From: Hevea brasiliensis
Taxonomy: Eukaryota; Streptophyta; Magnoliopsida; Malpighiales; Euphorbiaceae
DNA length: 64,000 nucleotides
Assembly (NCBI RefSeq): GCF_030052815.1
Contig: NC_079504.1
Coordinates: 86,244,249 to 86,308,248 of the forward strand
Direction of reading: 5' to 3'
Part shown: positions 23,609-35,260 of the stretch, one piece after another
How the letters are laid out: each line of letters starts with the position of its first letter
How positions within the stretch are numbered: position 1 is the stretch's first letter
Translations under genes and position numbers: made by a program
The notes under the pieces: generated by a model
The model's input: only the letters and a program-made list of their open reading frames with translations
Databases searched by the model: none
Told to the model about the DNA's origin: nothing

Positions 23609-24260
23609 AGATCACCCTTTGTTGGACAAATGCTAAGGGCTGAAAATATTTTGAAGCTAATACATAGTGATGTATGTGATCCATTTAAGGAAATGGTTAA
23701 AGGTGATTTTCATTACTTTATTACCTTTACTGATGATAAATCAAGGTTTGGGTATTTGTATTTGATGAAATACAAACATGAATCCTTTTAAAAGTTCAAA
23801 GAATTTAAATCTGAAGTAGAAAATCAAACAGGAAAGAGTATTAAAGCTCTTCGATCAGAACGTGGAGGAGAATATTTGAGTACTGAATTTGATGAATACT
23901 TGAGAGAGCATGGCATTGTTTCCAACTGACTCCTCCAGGAACACCACAATTGAATGGTGTATTTGAAAGGAGAAATCGTACCCTATTGGATATGGTACGT
24001 AGTATGATGAGTTATACTGATATGCCAATCTCCTTTTGAGGATTTGCATTAGAATCAGCTGTGTATATTCTGAATAGGATTCCATCAAAATCAGTTTCTT
24101 CCACACCTATGAGATATGGCATGGAAGAAAACCAAGTCTTAAGCATGTTAAGATTTGGGGTTGTCCAGATTATATCAAAAAGCTGAACACTGATAAATTG
24201 GAAACCATATCAGAAAAGGGTCAATTTGTTGGATATCCAAAAGATAGTTTTGGATATTAA

Positions 24261-26079
24261 TTTTATTTTCCTACAGCACAAAAGGTTGTGGTGAGTAGAG
24301 ATGCCGTATTTCTTGAACAACAGTTTGTCCAAGAAGGAGGCAAAGGAAGGCAAATAGAGTTAGAATTAGTGAATTCTGATCAATCAATAGATCAGATGGA
24401 TATAGATCCATCTAGTCAACCTATACCAGTTGATGAAACATCTACAGCTGTTCCTCGTAAAACAACCAGGGTATCTCACCCACTAGTGAGATATGGTTCA
24501 TGAAGAAGAACAAGAGTTGTTTACTCATGAAGAAGTAGATCATGGAGATGATCCACTTATCTATGAAGAAGCTATATCAGATAAAGATTCTTCAAAATGG
24601 ATTAATGCTATGAAATCTGAAATTGATTCCATGTATAAGAATCAAGTTTGGGATCTTGTTGACCCACCTGAAGGTATTGTACCTATAGGGAACAAATGGG
24701 TTTTCAAGAAGAAAATTGGTTATGATGGAAAGGTAGAGACCTATAAGGCAAGGCTAGTAGTGAAAGGGTTTCGCCAAAGGCAAGGAATCAACTATGAGGA
24801 GACTTTCTTGCCTGTTGCCATGCTTAAATCAATTAGGATTCTATTAGCATTAGCTGCATACTATGATTATGAGATTTGGGAGATGAATGTCAAAACAGCT
24901 TTTCTAAATGGATACATTGCAGAAAACATTTTCATGAAACAACCTAGGGGTTTTGAATCCCAAGATGGTTCCAAGGTATGCAAGCTAAAGCGATCCATTT
25001 ATGGGTTGAAGCAAGCTTCGAGGAGTTGGAACATCCATTTTGATGAAGCCATTAAATCCTTTGGTTTTATCAAAAATGAGGATGAGCCATGTGTATATAA
25101 GAAGGTTAGTGATAGTGCTATCACTTTCCTTGTCTTATGTGTGGATGACATACTGTTAATGGATAATGACATAGGTACGTTGACAACTGTAAAGGTATGG
25201 TTGTCAAATACATTCTCCATGAAAGACTTAGGGGAGGCAACCTATATTCTTGGGATTCACATCTATAGAGATAGAGCGAAAAGAATAAGTGGTTTATCTC
25301 AAAGTCTATACTTGGAAAAGGTGTTAAAGAGGTTTAACATGCTTGATTCCAAGAGAGGATTGTTACCAGTGAGACATGGTATCCATCTTTCTAAAGAGAT
25401 GTCTCCAAAGACACCTGAAGAAAGAGATAAGATCATCAGGATTCCATATGCTTCGGCTATTGGAAGTTTAATATATGCAGTGTTGTGTACTAGGCCGGAT
25501 ATCGCATATGCTGTTAGTTTGACTAACAGGTATCAATCCAATCCAAGTTTGGAATACTGGATAGCTATCAAGAATATCCTTAAGTACTTGCAATTGGATG
25601 TTTATACTGATTCTGATTTCCAATCAGATATTGATGATAGAAAGTCTACCTCTGGATATGTGTTCATTTGTAATGGAGGTGCAGTCAGTTGGAAGAGTTT
25701 CAAACAGAGCACGACTGCAGATTCCACTACCAAGGCTAAGTATATTGTTGCATCAGATGTTGCAAAGGAAGCTGTTTGGATAAAGAAGTTCGTGACAGAA
25801 CTTATAGTAGTTCCTTCCATTGAGTCAACAGTTCCACTACACTGTGACAATAATGGAGCAGTCATACAGGCTAAGGAACCAAGGTCTCACCAAAAATCCA
25901 AACACATAGAAAGGCGCTACCACATTATCAGAGAAATAGCTGGGCAAGGCGATGTAGCCATGCAGAAAATAGCATCAGCTGAAAATCCAGCTGATCCATT
26001 CACTAAGCCTATGTCACAGACTCAACTAGATCGTCATCTTGAGAAAATGGGTCTAAGATATTGCAATGAATGGCTCTAG
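24261..26079 (+). pseudogene. pol: Copia reverse transcriptase and RNase H, 528 codons open
   Basis: The C-terminal integrase linker is open at 24288-24503 (VVVSRDAVFLEQQF, RVSHPLVRYG). A frameshift at about 24495 leads into an open frame 24493-26079 to TAG. Reverse transcriptase: WVFKKKIGYDGKVETYKARLV, VKTAFLNGYIAENIFM, YGLKQASRSWN, catalytic CVDD near 25140. RNase H: YTDSDFQSD, KSTSGYVF, STTKAKYI, CDNNGAV, KHIERRYH. The join NILKYLQLDVYTDSDF is about 18 residues shorter than usual between the KYL and YTDSD motifs, suggesting a small in-frame deletion. Not functional alone because the upstream domains are broken. Confidence 0.88.
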
Positions 26080-26083
26080 TACT

Positions 26084-26092
26084 AGTGGGAGA
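26084..26092 (+). promoter_or_regulatory. Copia polypurine tract
   Basis: agtgggaga immediately before the 3' LTR start (TGTTAG at 26094). Confidence 0.75.
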
Positions 26093-26093
26093 T

Positions 26094-28198
26094 TGTTAGT
26101 AGTATGCCTAGAGCATATCATTTAGTATGTATCTTGTACATATTTTTATTAACAAAAGGCATTTCCACTTTTCTATTTACATAATATATTTATGTGTAAT
26201 AGAAAAGGTCCATTGATATTTTGTTAGAAATTCTATTCGTAAGTTGTTAAGAATATGAGTGACAGTATTTTTAGTACAAAGTATCATAAATAGGTTCATA
26301 ATCGAGGATACTTCATAATAAGGACATGACTTATCCAGAAAGATTGTATTCATGTTTGTTACCAAGTTACTTATATGAGATATAAATAAGATGGAATGGT
26401 GAGTCTCATGCCATATAGCAAACATGATAGGCACTTATAAATGATAAGTAGGCCGAACCAGTGACACTTATGACAAGCACATGGAGTTTACTCTTGTCAA
26501 TGTTTTGTCATAAATCATATTAGTACATATAATCTTTAAACCTGAGATAGCACAGTTATCTTGTATATAGGTAGTTTGAGTTTGATACTGCTTTCATACT
26601 TGTACTGTGTATGGGTATATGGGCATGTGTTGGCTCCTACTAGTTATATATAGAGGTTGGTGTTGATCAAGATGGAATCTGTTCCTCTAAGTAAATAGAG
26701 ATAACATCCTATGTTCATTTAATTGTTCTTGATGTTTCAAGTTCCTGGCTAAGACAGATAGATTTATTCAGAAAAGAGTTTCTGATGAGAAAATCTTTTT
26801 AATCAAGAACTGGAATTAAAAGAAAACATAATATTCATAGCAAATGGAGTTTGACACAAACCATGACTCCAGCTTGAGTTGAGATTTTGTAACAGAGAGA
26901 TTCCAGTGCATGGTAACATATGATTATAGGTTCATTTAAGGTAAACCTTATTACTAATTGGGTGGCCATGGCATGCTATGCTAGGTGTTAACCATGGTCT
27001 ATGAGGTGCATAAAATGATTTAGAGAAATCATTTATGGTAAGAAATAGTTCTGATGATATTAAGAGTTGATATCATATCTTATTGCCAATTAGTGATGAG
27101 TCTAGTAAGTCACACACATACAGAAGTTATCACCTAATTAAATATGATTTAATTAATTAATTAAATAATTTAATTGATTAATTAAATAGGTTTGGTTTGC
27201 AATTAGGTTGCAAAGTCCTTAGCATGACTTGAAATCAAATATAGATTATTGGATGTATAGTATAAGTAAAATTTATATTTAAAGTCTTTAAATATGAATT
27301 TAATTAATGAGAAACTAATTAATAGAGATTAATTAATTTATTTATATTTGATATAATTGATTAGAAGAAGAAAAATAATTATTTTGGGTTAAGAACTCAA
27401 AATTAAGACACAGAGGCATTTTGGTCATTTCACAGGGTGACATGTGGCAACATGAGATGGTGACACATGGCATTACACATAAGCTTGCCAAATGTCTTTT
27501 AATCATGTAAGATGAATAAAATTAAGATTAAATCTAGGTTTGACACTTGGCACAATGTGATTGGGTCAATTAAACCTAGAACCAATCAGATGGTGACATG
27601 TGGCAAGGGTTTAATGTGTTGACCTAGCTATATAAGTGTTGTTATGAATTAAAAATATGACAACCAACAGCCACTCCTCCTTTGTCACACCATTTTGAGG
27701 CTCTCTATCTCTTCTTCTTCATCTCTCATCAATTCAAAGAGATTAGCCATCAATCTCTTAAATTAAAAATACTAGAAATCGTTTCTAGTGTCTTGTTTAC
27801 ATCTTTAACTCTTAAAAGGCAGAACTTGATTTTCTAAATAATACAAAAAGTTGTAGAAGTTGTTTAAGGGCTACCATAGGTGTTCTTGGTGTGGACAAGC
27901 TAGAGGGACAACATCTGGTGTCATGAAGACGCATCTCAAAGGCGCAAATACACTGCAGTACATCAAAAGGTTAGTGTGTTTGTTCTTGATTTAATCTAGG
28001 GTTCTAAAATTAATCTGATTAATTTTAAAATCTTGAATGGCAAATAAAGATCCAAAAACATATTAAAAGAGTTTTAATATGTTGTTTATCATTGAAATCA
28101 AATAGATAAAAATAAATCTTACATGATGCATGTAACCCTAGGTGAAAATTTTGAATTCAATGGCATAAACTTGTGTTTTTCACGCTTCTGTTCCTTCA
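26094..28198 (+). repeat. Copia 3' LTR, complete (2105 bp)
   Basis: TGTTAGTAGTATGCC ... CTTCCTTCA-type ends, matching the 2103-bp minus-strand LTR at 5967-8069. A putative TATA box (TATATAAG) lies at 27629-27636. AT-rich throughout; no gene. The sequence after 28198 is a Tekay LTR fragment, so no target duplication can be read. Confidence 0.92.
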
Positions 28199-28632
28199 CA
28201 CAATGCCCCTATTTGGGTTGTATTCTCGATTTTTCGATAACACCGAGTTTTGTCATTTTCTCGATTTCTCGTTTTCTTTGTACTAATTAATTAATTTTTC
28301 TTTGATATTTCTAATGACATTTATACTTCAATAAGTCTTTAATTATGTCTCGAAACTAAATTCCGAGGGTTTCCTGCAGTCCTGGGGTCGGCTATTGCCT
28401 GCGCCGTAACTTCCCCGTGCGGTCACCCATCACTGCGGTGCTGGCTCATTTAACTTAGTTTCATTTCATTGCCATTATTTTTTCTTTGTTTTTCTTGTAT
28501 TTTCCTTTCTTGTATTTCATTATTCTATGTCTCCTCACTAACAATTAAATGTAGTTCTAGGCATCCTAGCTGTCCGGACAGACACTGGTCACCGGAACAG
28601 TAGAACGCACTACCGAACATAGGGGTGTTATA
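28199..28632 (-). repeat. Tekay type A LTR, first ~430 bp only, minus strand
   Basis: Reverse complement begins TATAACACCCCTATGTTCGG, like 11058, and ends about 434 bases in (ggggcattgtg). It lies between the copia 3' LTR end and a Tekay pol fragment. Confidence 0.88.
28410..28455 (-). promoter_or_regulatory. 5S rRNA promoter-like block in LTR, copy 5
   Basis: Reverse complement: AGTTAAATGAGCC, then GATGGGTGACC, then a GGGGAAGT run. Box A partly changed. Confidence 0.55.
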
Positions 28633-29684
28633 GAATAACTATGGATTTTGTCATGGGACTTCTGAGAACACGGAAGAGTCATGATGCAGTTTGGGTTATT
28701 ATTGACAGACTGACCAAGTCTCCTAATTTTTTGCCAGTTCGGATGGACTACAGTTTAGAAAGATTGGCCAAGTTGTACATTGATGAGATAGTAAGACTGC
28801 ATGGAGTGCCAGTATCCATCGTATCAGACAGAGATACTAGGTTCACTTCTAGATTCTGGGGTAGTCTTCAGTGAGCCCTAGGAACTATATTGAACTTCAG
28901 TACGTCATTCCACCCACAGACAGATGGCCAGTCTGAGAGGGTAATTTAGATCTTGGAGGACATGCTACGGGCTTGTGTAATTGAATTTTAGGGCTGTTGG
29001 GACATACACTTGCCTTTGAATGAGTTTTCTTACAACAACAGCTACCAATCAAGCATTGGGATGCCTCCATATTAAGCTTTGTATGACAGAAAATGTAGAA
29101 CTCCCCAGTGTTGGGATTAGGTAGGTGAAAGAAAGATGATTGGGCTAGAAATTGTTCAGCAAACTGAAGAGAAAATCATATTAATTAAAGACTGACTCAA
29201 GGCTACATTAGACCATCAGAAGTCCTATATTGATCTGAAGAGAAGAGATATTGAGTATGCAGTGGGTGAGAAAGTATTCCTCAAGGTTTCCCCTTGGAAG
29301 AAAATTATGAGATTCGACAAAAAGGGGAAATTGAGTCCTCGTTTCATTGGGCCATATGAGGTTCTGAAAAGAGTGGGTCCTTTAGCATATCGCTTGGCAT
29401 TACCTCTAGAATTAGAAAAGATACATAATGTCTTCCATGTGTCTATGTTGAGGAGGTTTCGATCAGACCCATCTCATGTACTACCGGTAGAAGAAATTGA
29501 AGTGAATCCAGACCTCACATATGAGGAAGAACCCATAGAGATTCTGGATTATGAGATGAAGCAGCTATGGAATAAGCAGATACCGCTGGTAAAAGTGTTG
29601 TGGAACCATCATTCGGGCCAAGAAACTACTTGGGAACGAGAGGAGGATATGAGGAGACAGCACCCACAACTGTTTAGAAACTGA
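28633..29684 (+). pseudogene. pol: Tekay-3 integrase C-terminal fragment, decayed
   Basis: Begins inside the integrase core at TMDFVMGL and runs through [25 protein letters not shown]-type segment, VFLKVSPWKKIMRFD, FHVSMLRRF and the chromodomain-like tail to TGA at 29682-29684. Two open parts (28641-28874 and 29262-29684) are separated by stops near 28874, 28948, 28990, 29074 and 29126. Very close to Tekay-1, so the same subfamily. Everything upstream of the first catalytic Asp is missing. Confidence 0.85.
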
Positions 29685-29891
29685 TACTAGGTAAAATTTT
29701 AAGATAAAATTTATTTTAAGGTAGGGAGATTTGTAATACCCCCATTTGTATAGCCTGGTATATTTGACCAGTGTCGATCTAAAAAATTAAGGGGATTAGA
29801 ACTACATTTAAGACAAATAGATAAGCCTTGAAAATAAATAATTAGTAATTGTCAAGTAGTTAAGTATAAATAAGAAAAACAGAACATAATA

Positions 29892-29939
29892 AGTTAAATG
29901 AGTCGAGAGTCACAGCGATGGGTGACCTTCTCGAGAAGG
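29892..29939 (+). promoter_or_regulatory. 5S rRNA promoter-like block in LTR, copy 6
   Basis: AGTTAA, CGAGAGT, GATGGGTGACC at 25-base spacing, then a slightly changed GAGAAGG. Confidence 0.6.
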
Positions 29940-30262
29940 ATTGCGAAGTTGAATTAAACTCAAATTTCGAACCGTAAAATGTGACACTGCGGTAGTGGAA
30001 AAGAGAAAATCACAAAAAAGAAATGTTAAGCTGGTCAAATATTTAGGTCAGGGATCCGGAAGAAATATTGAATTATTTACAAACCGGGTCGAACTGGCGA
30101 GGGGTAATTTGGTCAATTGACTCCTAGAGCTGACTCCTGACCTAACTTTTAAATAAAATCGGAGAAAAGAAAATTTTAAAATTGGAAATTAAATTAAAGA
30201 ACTAAAGAAAAATAAATGAAAAAAAAAAGAGAAAAAGAAAAAAAATGAAAAAGTGATTACAT

Positions 30263-30282
30263 CATGCATGACATCATGCATG
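30263..30282. promoter_or_regulatory. Two CATGCATG (RY-type) palindromes in LTR
   Basis: CATGCATG at 30263-30270 and 30275-30282, the second inside the 14-bp palindrome CATCATGCATGATG, which is also at 5466-5479. RY elements are B3-factor sites in plants; role here is inferred only. Confidence 0.4.
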
Positions 30283-33233
30283 ATGCAATAAACATTATAA
30301 TTAAAAATTTAAATTTTTGGATAATTTTTGGTCTTACTAAAGGTTAAATATTTAGAAAAAAAAAGGAAAAAAAAAAAAAAAACAAAAGTCCTTCATCTTC
30401 TTCAAATTGCCGTGACCCACCTCTCTCATCCCTCCCTCACCAAATCCTCTATAGAAGCTCATTTTTGAGCTTGAAGACAACAAAATCCCACCATAAAAAC
30501 TTCATTTACCATAACTAAACTTTGTTTGGGCAACTATAAAAGAATGGTCAAGGAGAAAGAAAGAAGAAAGGAAGAAGTTTGAAGAGGAAAAAAAATTATG
30601 CATAAAGGTTAGTAATCTAAACTTAAAGTTCTAGTTGAATTAATTGTGTTTATAGTTGAATAAACCTGGAAATATACTTAAAATGAAATGAAAACAACTT
30701 TGGAGGACTATATGTGAATTTTGGCCAGCCATAGATGTATGAGAATATGATGTGTTTTGAATGAATTAAAAGTGCATATAAGCTTGAATGAGTTGAGAAA
30801 TGGTGTTGGTATGCTTGGAATCAATTAAATGTAACAAATCAAGTAAATTAGGGTTTGAACCTAGGCTTTTGGAAGACAAAAATTGGAGAATTAGTCAAAT
30901 GGTGTGTTTGACCTTGTTTCAACTAAAAAATGGTCATATATGACCAATTGTGGTATGTTGGAAGTGTTAGAAATAGGTTTAAATTCAGATTGCTTAGGGA
31001 CATTCTGCAGGCAGCAGGACCAAGGTCCCTTTCAGGGACCAAAACTGAAAATTTACCAACCCAATTGGTGTGAGGCCAATTGGGAATGAAACTAGACACA
31101 AAATGACACATTTTTCATTCAAGAATCATGCATAAAAAGTGACCAAAACCTAGTAAACAAATTGACCAAATCCGGAATTAGGTATTCTGCCCTGTACAAA
31201 AATGACCAAATGAACAGTATTTGTTCATTTGGCCATAACTTGGGCTAGGCAGGTCTAAATGACCTGATTTTTGTGACATTAGAAAGTTATGACATAGTGC
31301 TACAACTTTCATGAGGAGCACAAACCCAAATTATGCCCTTAATCAAATCACTTAGCCACCCACAATTAGTGACCTAAACCGCGTAACCAAGTTGGTGCCT
31401 GTAAAACTGGATTAGGCCAATCCGGCTAGCCATGTTCAAATGGCTATAACTTGAGCTACAAAACTCCAAATGGAGTGATTCAAAGAGGGAAATAAATTTA
31501 AAACAATAGGGAACATTTTCTATGAAGAAAACTTTGCCAAATTCTAACAGCAACGTGACCAATGGAATAGTGCAAAACTATACACCAAAACTGAAAATTT
31601 GCAAATTTGCCTAAAAGACTTAAAATTTGAGTAAACAACCAAAACCAACAAATTAGGTAGCCAAAATATGGTATGTGGGTGAAATTGGAATTCCCATACC
31701 TATTAATCCTTAGAAAGTCAATAAATTGACTTAAATAGTGTAGTGAATAGTAACCCCGACACACAAATTTTAAAAAATGTCAATTTTAGCATATTAAAGC
31801 TAGGTAAAAGTAGATTTGAATTTATTTTTGGATTTATGATAAGTTATGATACTGAAACACTGTGAAACTATGTGTTTCAGTTGAAAAGAATACCGAGAAA
31901 GAACCCGAGGGATCGAGTCAAGGCCAAGAGGCGACTCGTATAAGGTTTATGCACAACATAGAATTTCTGTAAATTTTCTTCAACACATTATTTTTGAATG
32001 AATTGAGATATTAAATTGTGACACAATTGGATTGAAATGTTTATTATTCTTTTGATTTAAATTGTTGAAAAATTAATTGTTTGTGTTTGAAATGGTAATA
32101 AATATTTAGTAAATTGTTAAGATAGTTTTGAAATCATAGTGTCATGACCATATATTTGAATACCTCACTAGCACGACTAGTGGGGGAAATTAGTTTCGAA
32201 TTTTGATTCCTTCTCTGGCTGAAGTGTTGAGGTGTGTGCCAGTAGAAGAAGAAAAAGAATGGGTTCCCATATATTTAAGCTAGCTAGCCTTGTGATGTGA
32301 CTTCTCATAAGCCTCTGGCTATTGAGAATAATATGTTTTGAATGGCATGATATAACTGTGTGTTTTTATGAAATTTATTTTGAGGCTTTCGAAATGAAAT
32401 TATTTGGATTAAAATCTTATAAATCATGTTTTGAATTTATATCTCATATTCAGTTAATTTTTGAATAAATATGTTTTAAATTCCGCACAAATATTATTTT
32501 AGTATGTTGTGCACCACTGATCCTAGTACTCAAAAAGGTCATATTCATTGTCCAGATATAGAGACTAGAGGAGTAGAGTGAGCTACTGAGGATTATGGAG
32601 CTACCTACCCTGAAGTTTATCGGGTATATTTTATACCCTGATTGTAAAAATTATTTTGATGTATGTAATGTATGTAAATGTAGGAAATGGTCATGAGCAG
32701 TTGTATAAAGCTTGTAATAAATTTTAGTTTGTAGTTTTCCTAATGTAAATTTCTGGAATGATGTATATAAATTGTTTTATCTTTAATGAAATATGAATGG
32801 AAGTATTTTATTTTAATTTTAATGAAATTAATTAATTAGTAGTATTTTGATGATGTGAAATTTTGAAATTTGAGAAATGATGTTGAAATTGGTTGGGATG
32901 GATGTTGAATTGATGAAGTTGATGAGATAAATCATTGGAAGTGCTTTTTACAGGTATTTAAAGAACTATTTTCTCCAAATACAAACGACACTCTACCGAA
33001 ATTTTTATAAAATTTACGGAAAAATAAAATGGGACAAAAATCTTAACTAGTTTTCAAACTCTAATTAAATGTTTTGATACCTATTAGAAAATGCTCACCA
33101 CTTATAAAAAGTAAGAAAATTGTTTTAAAATCCCTTATAGGGTACTTAATGTGTTATCAGTAGGTGAAGTTCGGTAGGTCATTAGGTATTCTACGGGATC
33201 ATGTTATGCCTTACAGAAGGGTAAGGTGTGACA

Positions 33234-33663
33234 TCTAGGGGTCAATTGACCAAATTGCCTCTCGCCGGTTGGACTCGGTTTGCAAATAATTTAATATTTC
33301 TTTCTAATCCCTGACCTAATTATTTGACTAGCTTAACATTTCTTTTTTGTGATTTTCTGTTTTTCACTGTGTTTGCAATAGTCCTAAGGACTGCAGCGTC
33401 ACATTTTATGATTCAAAATTTGAGTTTAAATTGACTTCACAGTCCTTCCCGAGAAGGTCACCCATCACTGTGACTCTCAGCTCATTTAACCTCTTATGTT
33501 CTGTTTTTCTTATTTATACTTAACTAATTAACAATTACTAATTATTTGTGTTTAGGGCTTATCTAGTTGTCTTAGATGTGGTTCCAATCCCCTTAATTGT
33601 CCGGACCGACACCGGTCACCGAAATAGTGAAATATACCAGGCTATGCAAATAGGGGTATTATA
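33234..33663 (-). repeat. Tekay type B LTR, first ~430 bp only, minus strand
   Basis: Reverse complement begins TATAATACCCCTATTTGC and ends about 430 bases in. It abuts the end of the plus-strand LTR on its left and a copia LTR tail on its right. A 5S-like block lies at 33441-33486. Confidence 0.85.
33441..33486 (-). promoter_or_regulatory. 5S rRNA promoter-like block in LTR, copy 7
   Basis: Reverse complement: GGTTAA (changed from AGTTAA), GAGAGT, GATGGGTGACC, GGGAAGG. Confidence 0.55.
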
Positions 33664-33779
33664 GTTTATCATTTAAATCAAATAGATAAAAATAAATCTT
33701 GCATGATGCATGTGATCCTAGGTGAAAATTTTTGAATTCAATGATATAAACTTGTGTTTTTCATGCTTCCACTCCTTCA
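33664..33779 (+). repeat. Copia LTR tail fragment (116 bp)
   Basis: gtttatcattt through the terminal ACTCCTTCA matches the last part of 26094-28198. The expected primer-binding site does not follow. Remnant left by insertion or deletion. Confidence 0.8.
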
Positions 33780-34578
33780 AAATGTTGAATGTTGGTTTTA
33801 TCTACAATTAATATTTTTATAGTGTTACCCAAAATATTATATATGTATTTTATTTTATGTGAAACAAGTTTATGTTTTTCATTAAATTAATTAAATTTTC
33901 ATAATTAATGACTTTACGAAAAATAATATATGATATAGTACACCCCAAAAGTCTAAGTAAGTTTTCATAGAATTCGAATCTTTTGGGATCATGTCAAATT
34001 CAAATTTGTCATTTAGGGTAATCGAACAAGGTGTTTGGATAAAATATAAGGTTTTCAAACAAGGTACAACATGTTCGAAGAAAATACAAGGTTTTCAGAT
34101 AAGGTACAAGGTGTTTAGATAAGGCATGAGGTGTTTGGATAAGGTAAAAGATTTTCAGACAAGGTAGAAGATTTTTGAACATAAGGAGTTTGGATAAGAA
34201 AAGAATATCAATTTGGATAAGAAAAGACTATCTCAAAAATTAGATACATATTGTTAGGATGTACTATATCTCTACCGAGAATGTTGCCTAATAATATATT
34301 GTATTTCCGCAATATATGTAGGAAAATAGCTGGATATGAGTTGGCAAGATGCTAAGTACTGCAGAAATGCATTATCTCCTACCTTGTAAGTAGGAATCAT
34401 GACAATAGCCAAGATACGCGATCTATTTCTTTCATAATTTTAGCACTTGTTTTTTTCTCTAAGCATTTATTGACTTGAGCATTGGAGTGGCCTTACTTAG
34501 GCCACCAACCTCACATTTTCTCTTGCTGTAGGTTATACAAGAATTGTTTGTCAACCCAAGAATCACAAGTAAGATTAG
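33780..34578 (+). repeat. Probable LTR of an unassigned Ty3/gypsy element
   Basis: No gene. A degenerate motif (aaggt...gtttggata / ggttttcagacaagg) repeats several times at 34020-34215. A primer-binding-like sequence follows directly (34579-34597, TTGGTGCCATCTGTGGGAA), a type widespread after LTRs of plant Ty3/gypsy elements that do not use initiator tRNA-Met. The left boundary of the LTR is not defined. Confidence 0.5.
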
Positions 34579-34710
34579 TTGGTGCCATCTGTGGGAAAGA
34601 AAATGCTTACCATTTTTATTGATTTCTTACTTTCAATTATAATTGCACTATTGTATGTTTTATTAGATTTTCATTTTCCCCACTGTTAGTTATTTGATTT
34701 ATGGTTTTTA

Positions 34711-35260
34711 ATGACTGAGACAAGTATGCATACTAATAGAATAGTTTCCAAAGCCACTGCTAATAATGTGGTGCTCTGGCAAAAGGTGGTAAAGCTCCGG
34801 TGATTGTTTATAATAAGGAAACACCTCCAGTCGGAAACCTTAGATTCATCTCAAGATCCTATATTCTTAAAGATCAAGGAAATAGAGGCTATGTTGGCAT
34901 TATTAACGAGGGAATATGAACAATCCAATAAAGGAAGTACGCCAGCAACACTAGCACCACCTCCACCTCCTCCTCTACCAGTAGTAATTCCTTTACCTTC
35001 TAGTGATCATCCACAGGAAGCAAAGTCGAGAAGCAATAGAGGCTAATCAAAGTTGGAATTCTCTAAGGAGGAAGAATCTAAAAGTGATGAAAGTGCTTTA
35101 AGTTAGAAGATTTCCAAAGTGATCAAGAAGTATCAAAAACACCATAATGATGATTTTTTGCCAATACTGATGGTTCTCCTCTATGTGAGGCAATACTAGC
35201 TAAAGTTTTCCAACCCAAATTCAAATTACTAATCCTGGATAAATATGATGGCACAACTAA
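34711..35260 (+). pseudogene. gag: Gag-like N-terminal fragment, decayed
   Basis: ATG at 34711 (MTETSMHTNRIVSKAT), TGA at 34801, then open to 35046 with IKEIEAMLALLTREYEQ and a Pro-rich stretch. Further right, in a shifted frame, KFKLLILDKYDGTTN resembles the LxxYDGTTDP box at the start of the gag core of Tat-type and related Ty3/gypsy elements. The gene is cut at 35260 by a minus-strand LTR. Assignment to Ty3/gypsy is an inference from that box and the primer-binding site. Confidence 0.5.

Larger units (their letters stand above)
19795..24260 (+). pseudogene. pol: Copia pre-integrase and integrase, split by a solo LTR
   Basis: The pre-integrase zinc region runs WHLRLGHVAEDRIAKLEKMG ... CESCLQGKMTRS to 19933, stops at the solo LTR, and resumes at 23609 with SPFVGQML. 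The integrase core follows: HSDVCDPF, FITFTDDKSRFGYLYLM, ALRSERGGEYL. Damage: TAA near 23790 where Glu is expected; a single-base loss near 23915 that shifts the frame before the PPGTPQ region; TGA near 24037 for Trp; a further shift near 24110; and TAA near 24258 for Tyr. Protease is missing between gag and this segment. Confidence 0.8.
8070..28198 (+). mobile_element. Ty1/copia element with three solo-LTR insertions
   Basis: Plus-strand element: truncated 5' LTR (8070-9271), primer-binding site, a leader of about 1.8 kb (itself split by a nested solo LTR), gag from 18906, integrase (split by a solo LTR), reverse transcriptase and RNase H to 26079, polypurine tract, and a complete 3' LTR (26094-28198). 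Integrase before reverse transcriptase is the Ty1/copia order. No recognisable protease lies between the gag zinc region and the pre-integrase domain, which implies an internal deletion. About 12 kb of the span is later insertions. Lineage within copia (Angela or Tork-like) is uncertain. Confidence 0.9.
29732..33233 (+). repeat. Tekay type B 3' LTR, complete (3502 bp)
   Basis: Preceded by a polypurine tract (aaggtagggaga) and starts TGTAATACCCCC; ends AAGGTGTGACA at 33233. It serves as the reference for the truncated and inverted type B copies. It contains the 5S-like block (29892-29939), two CATGCATG palindromes (30263-30282) and an A-rich run near 30360. No supported gene. Confidence 0.92.
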
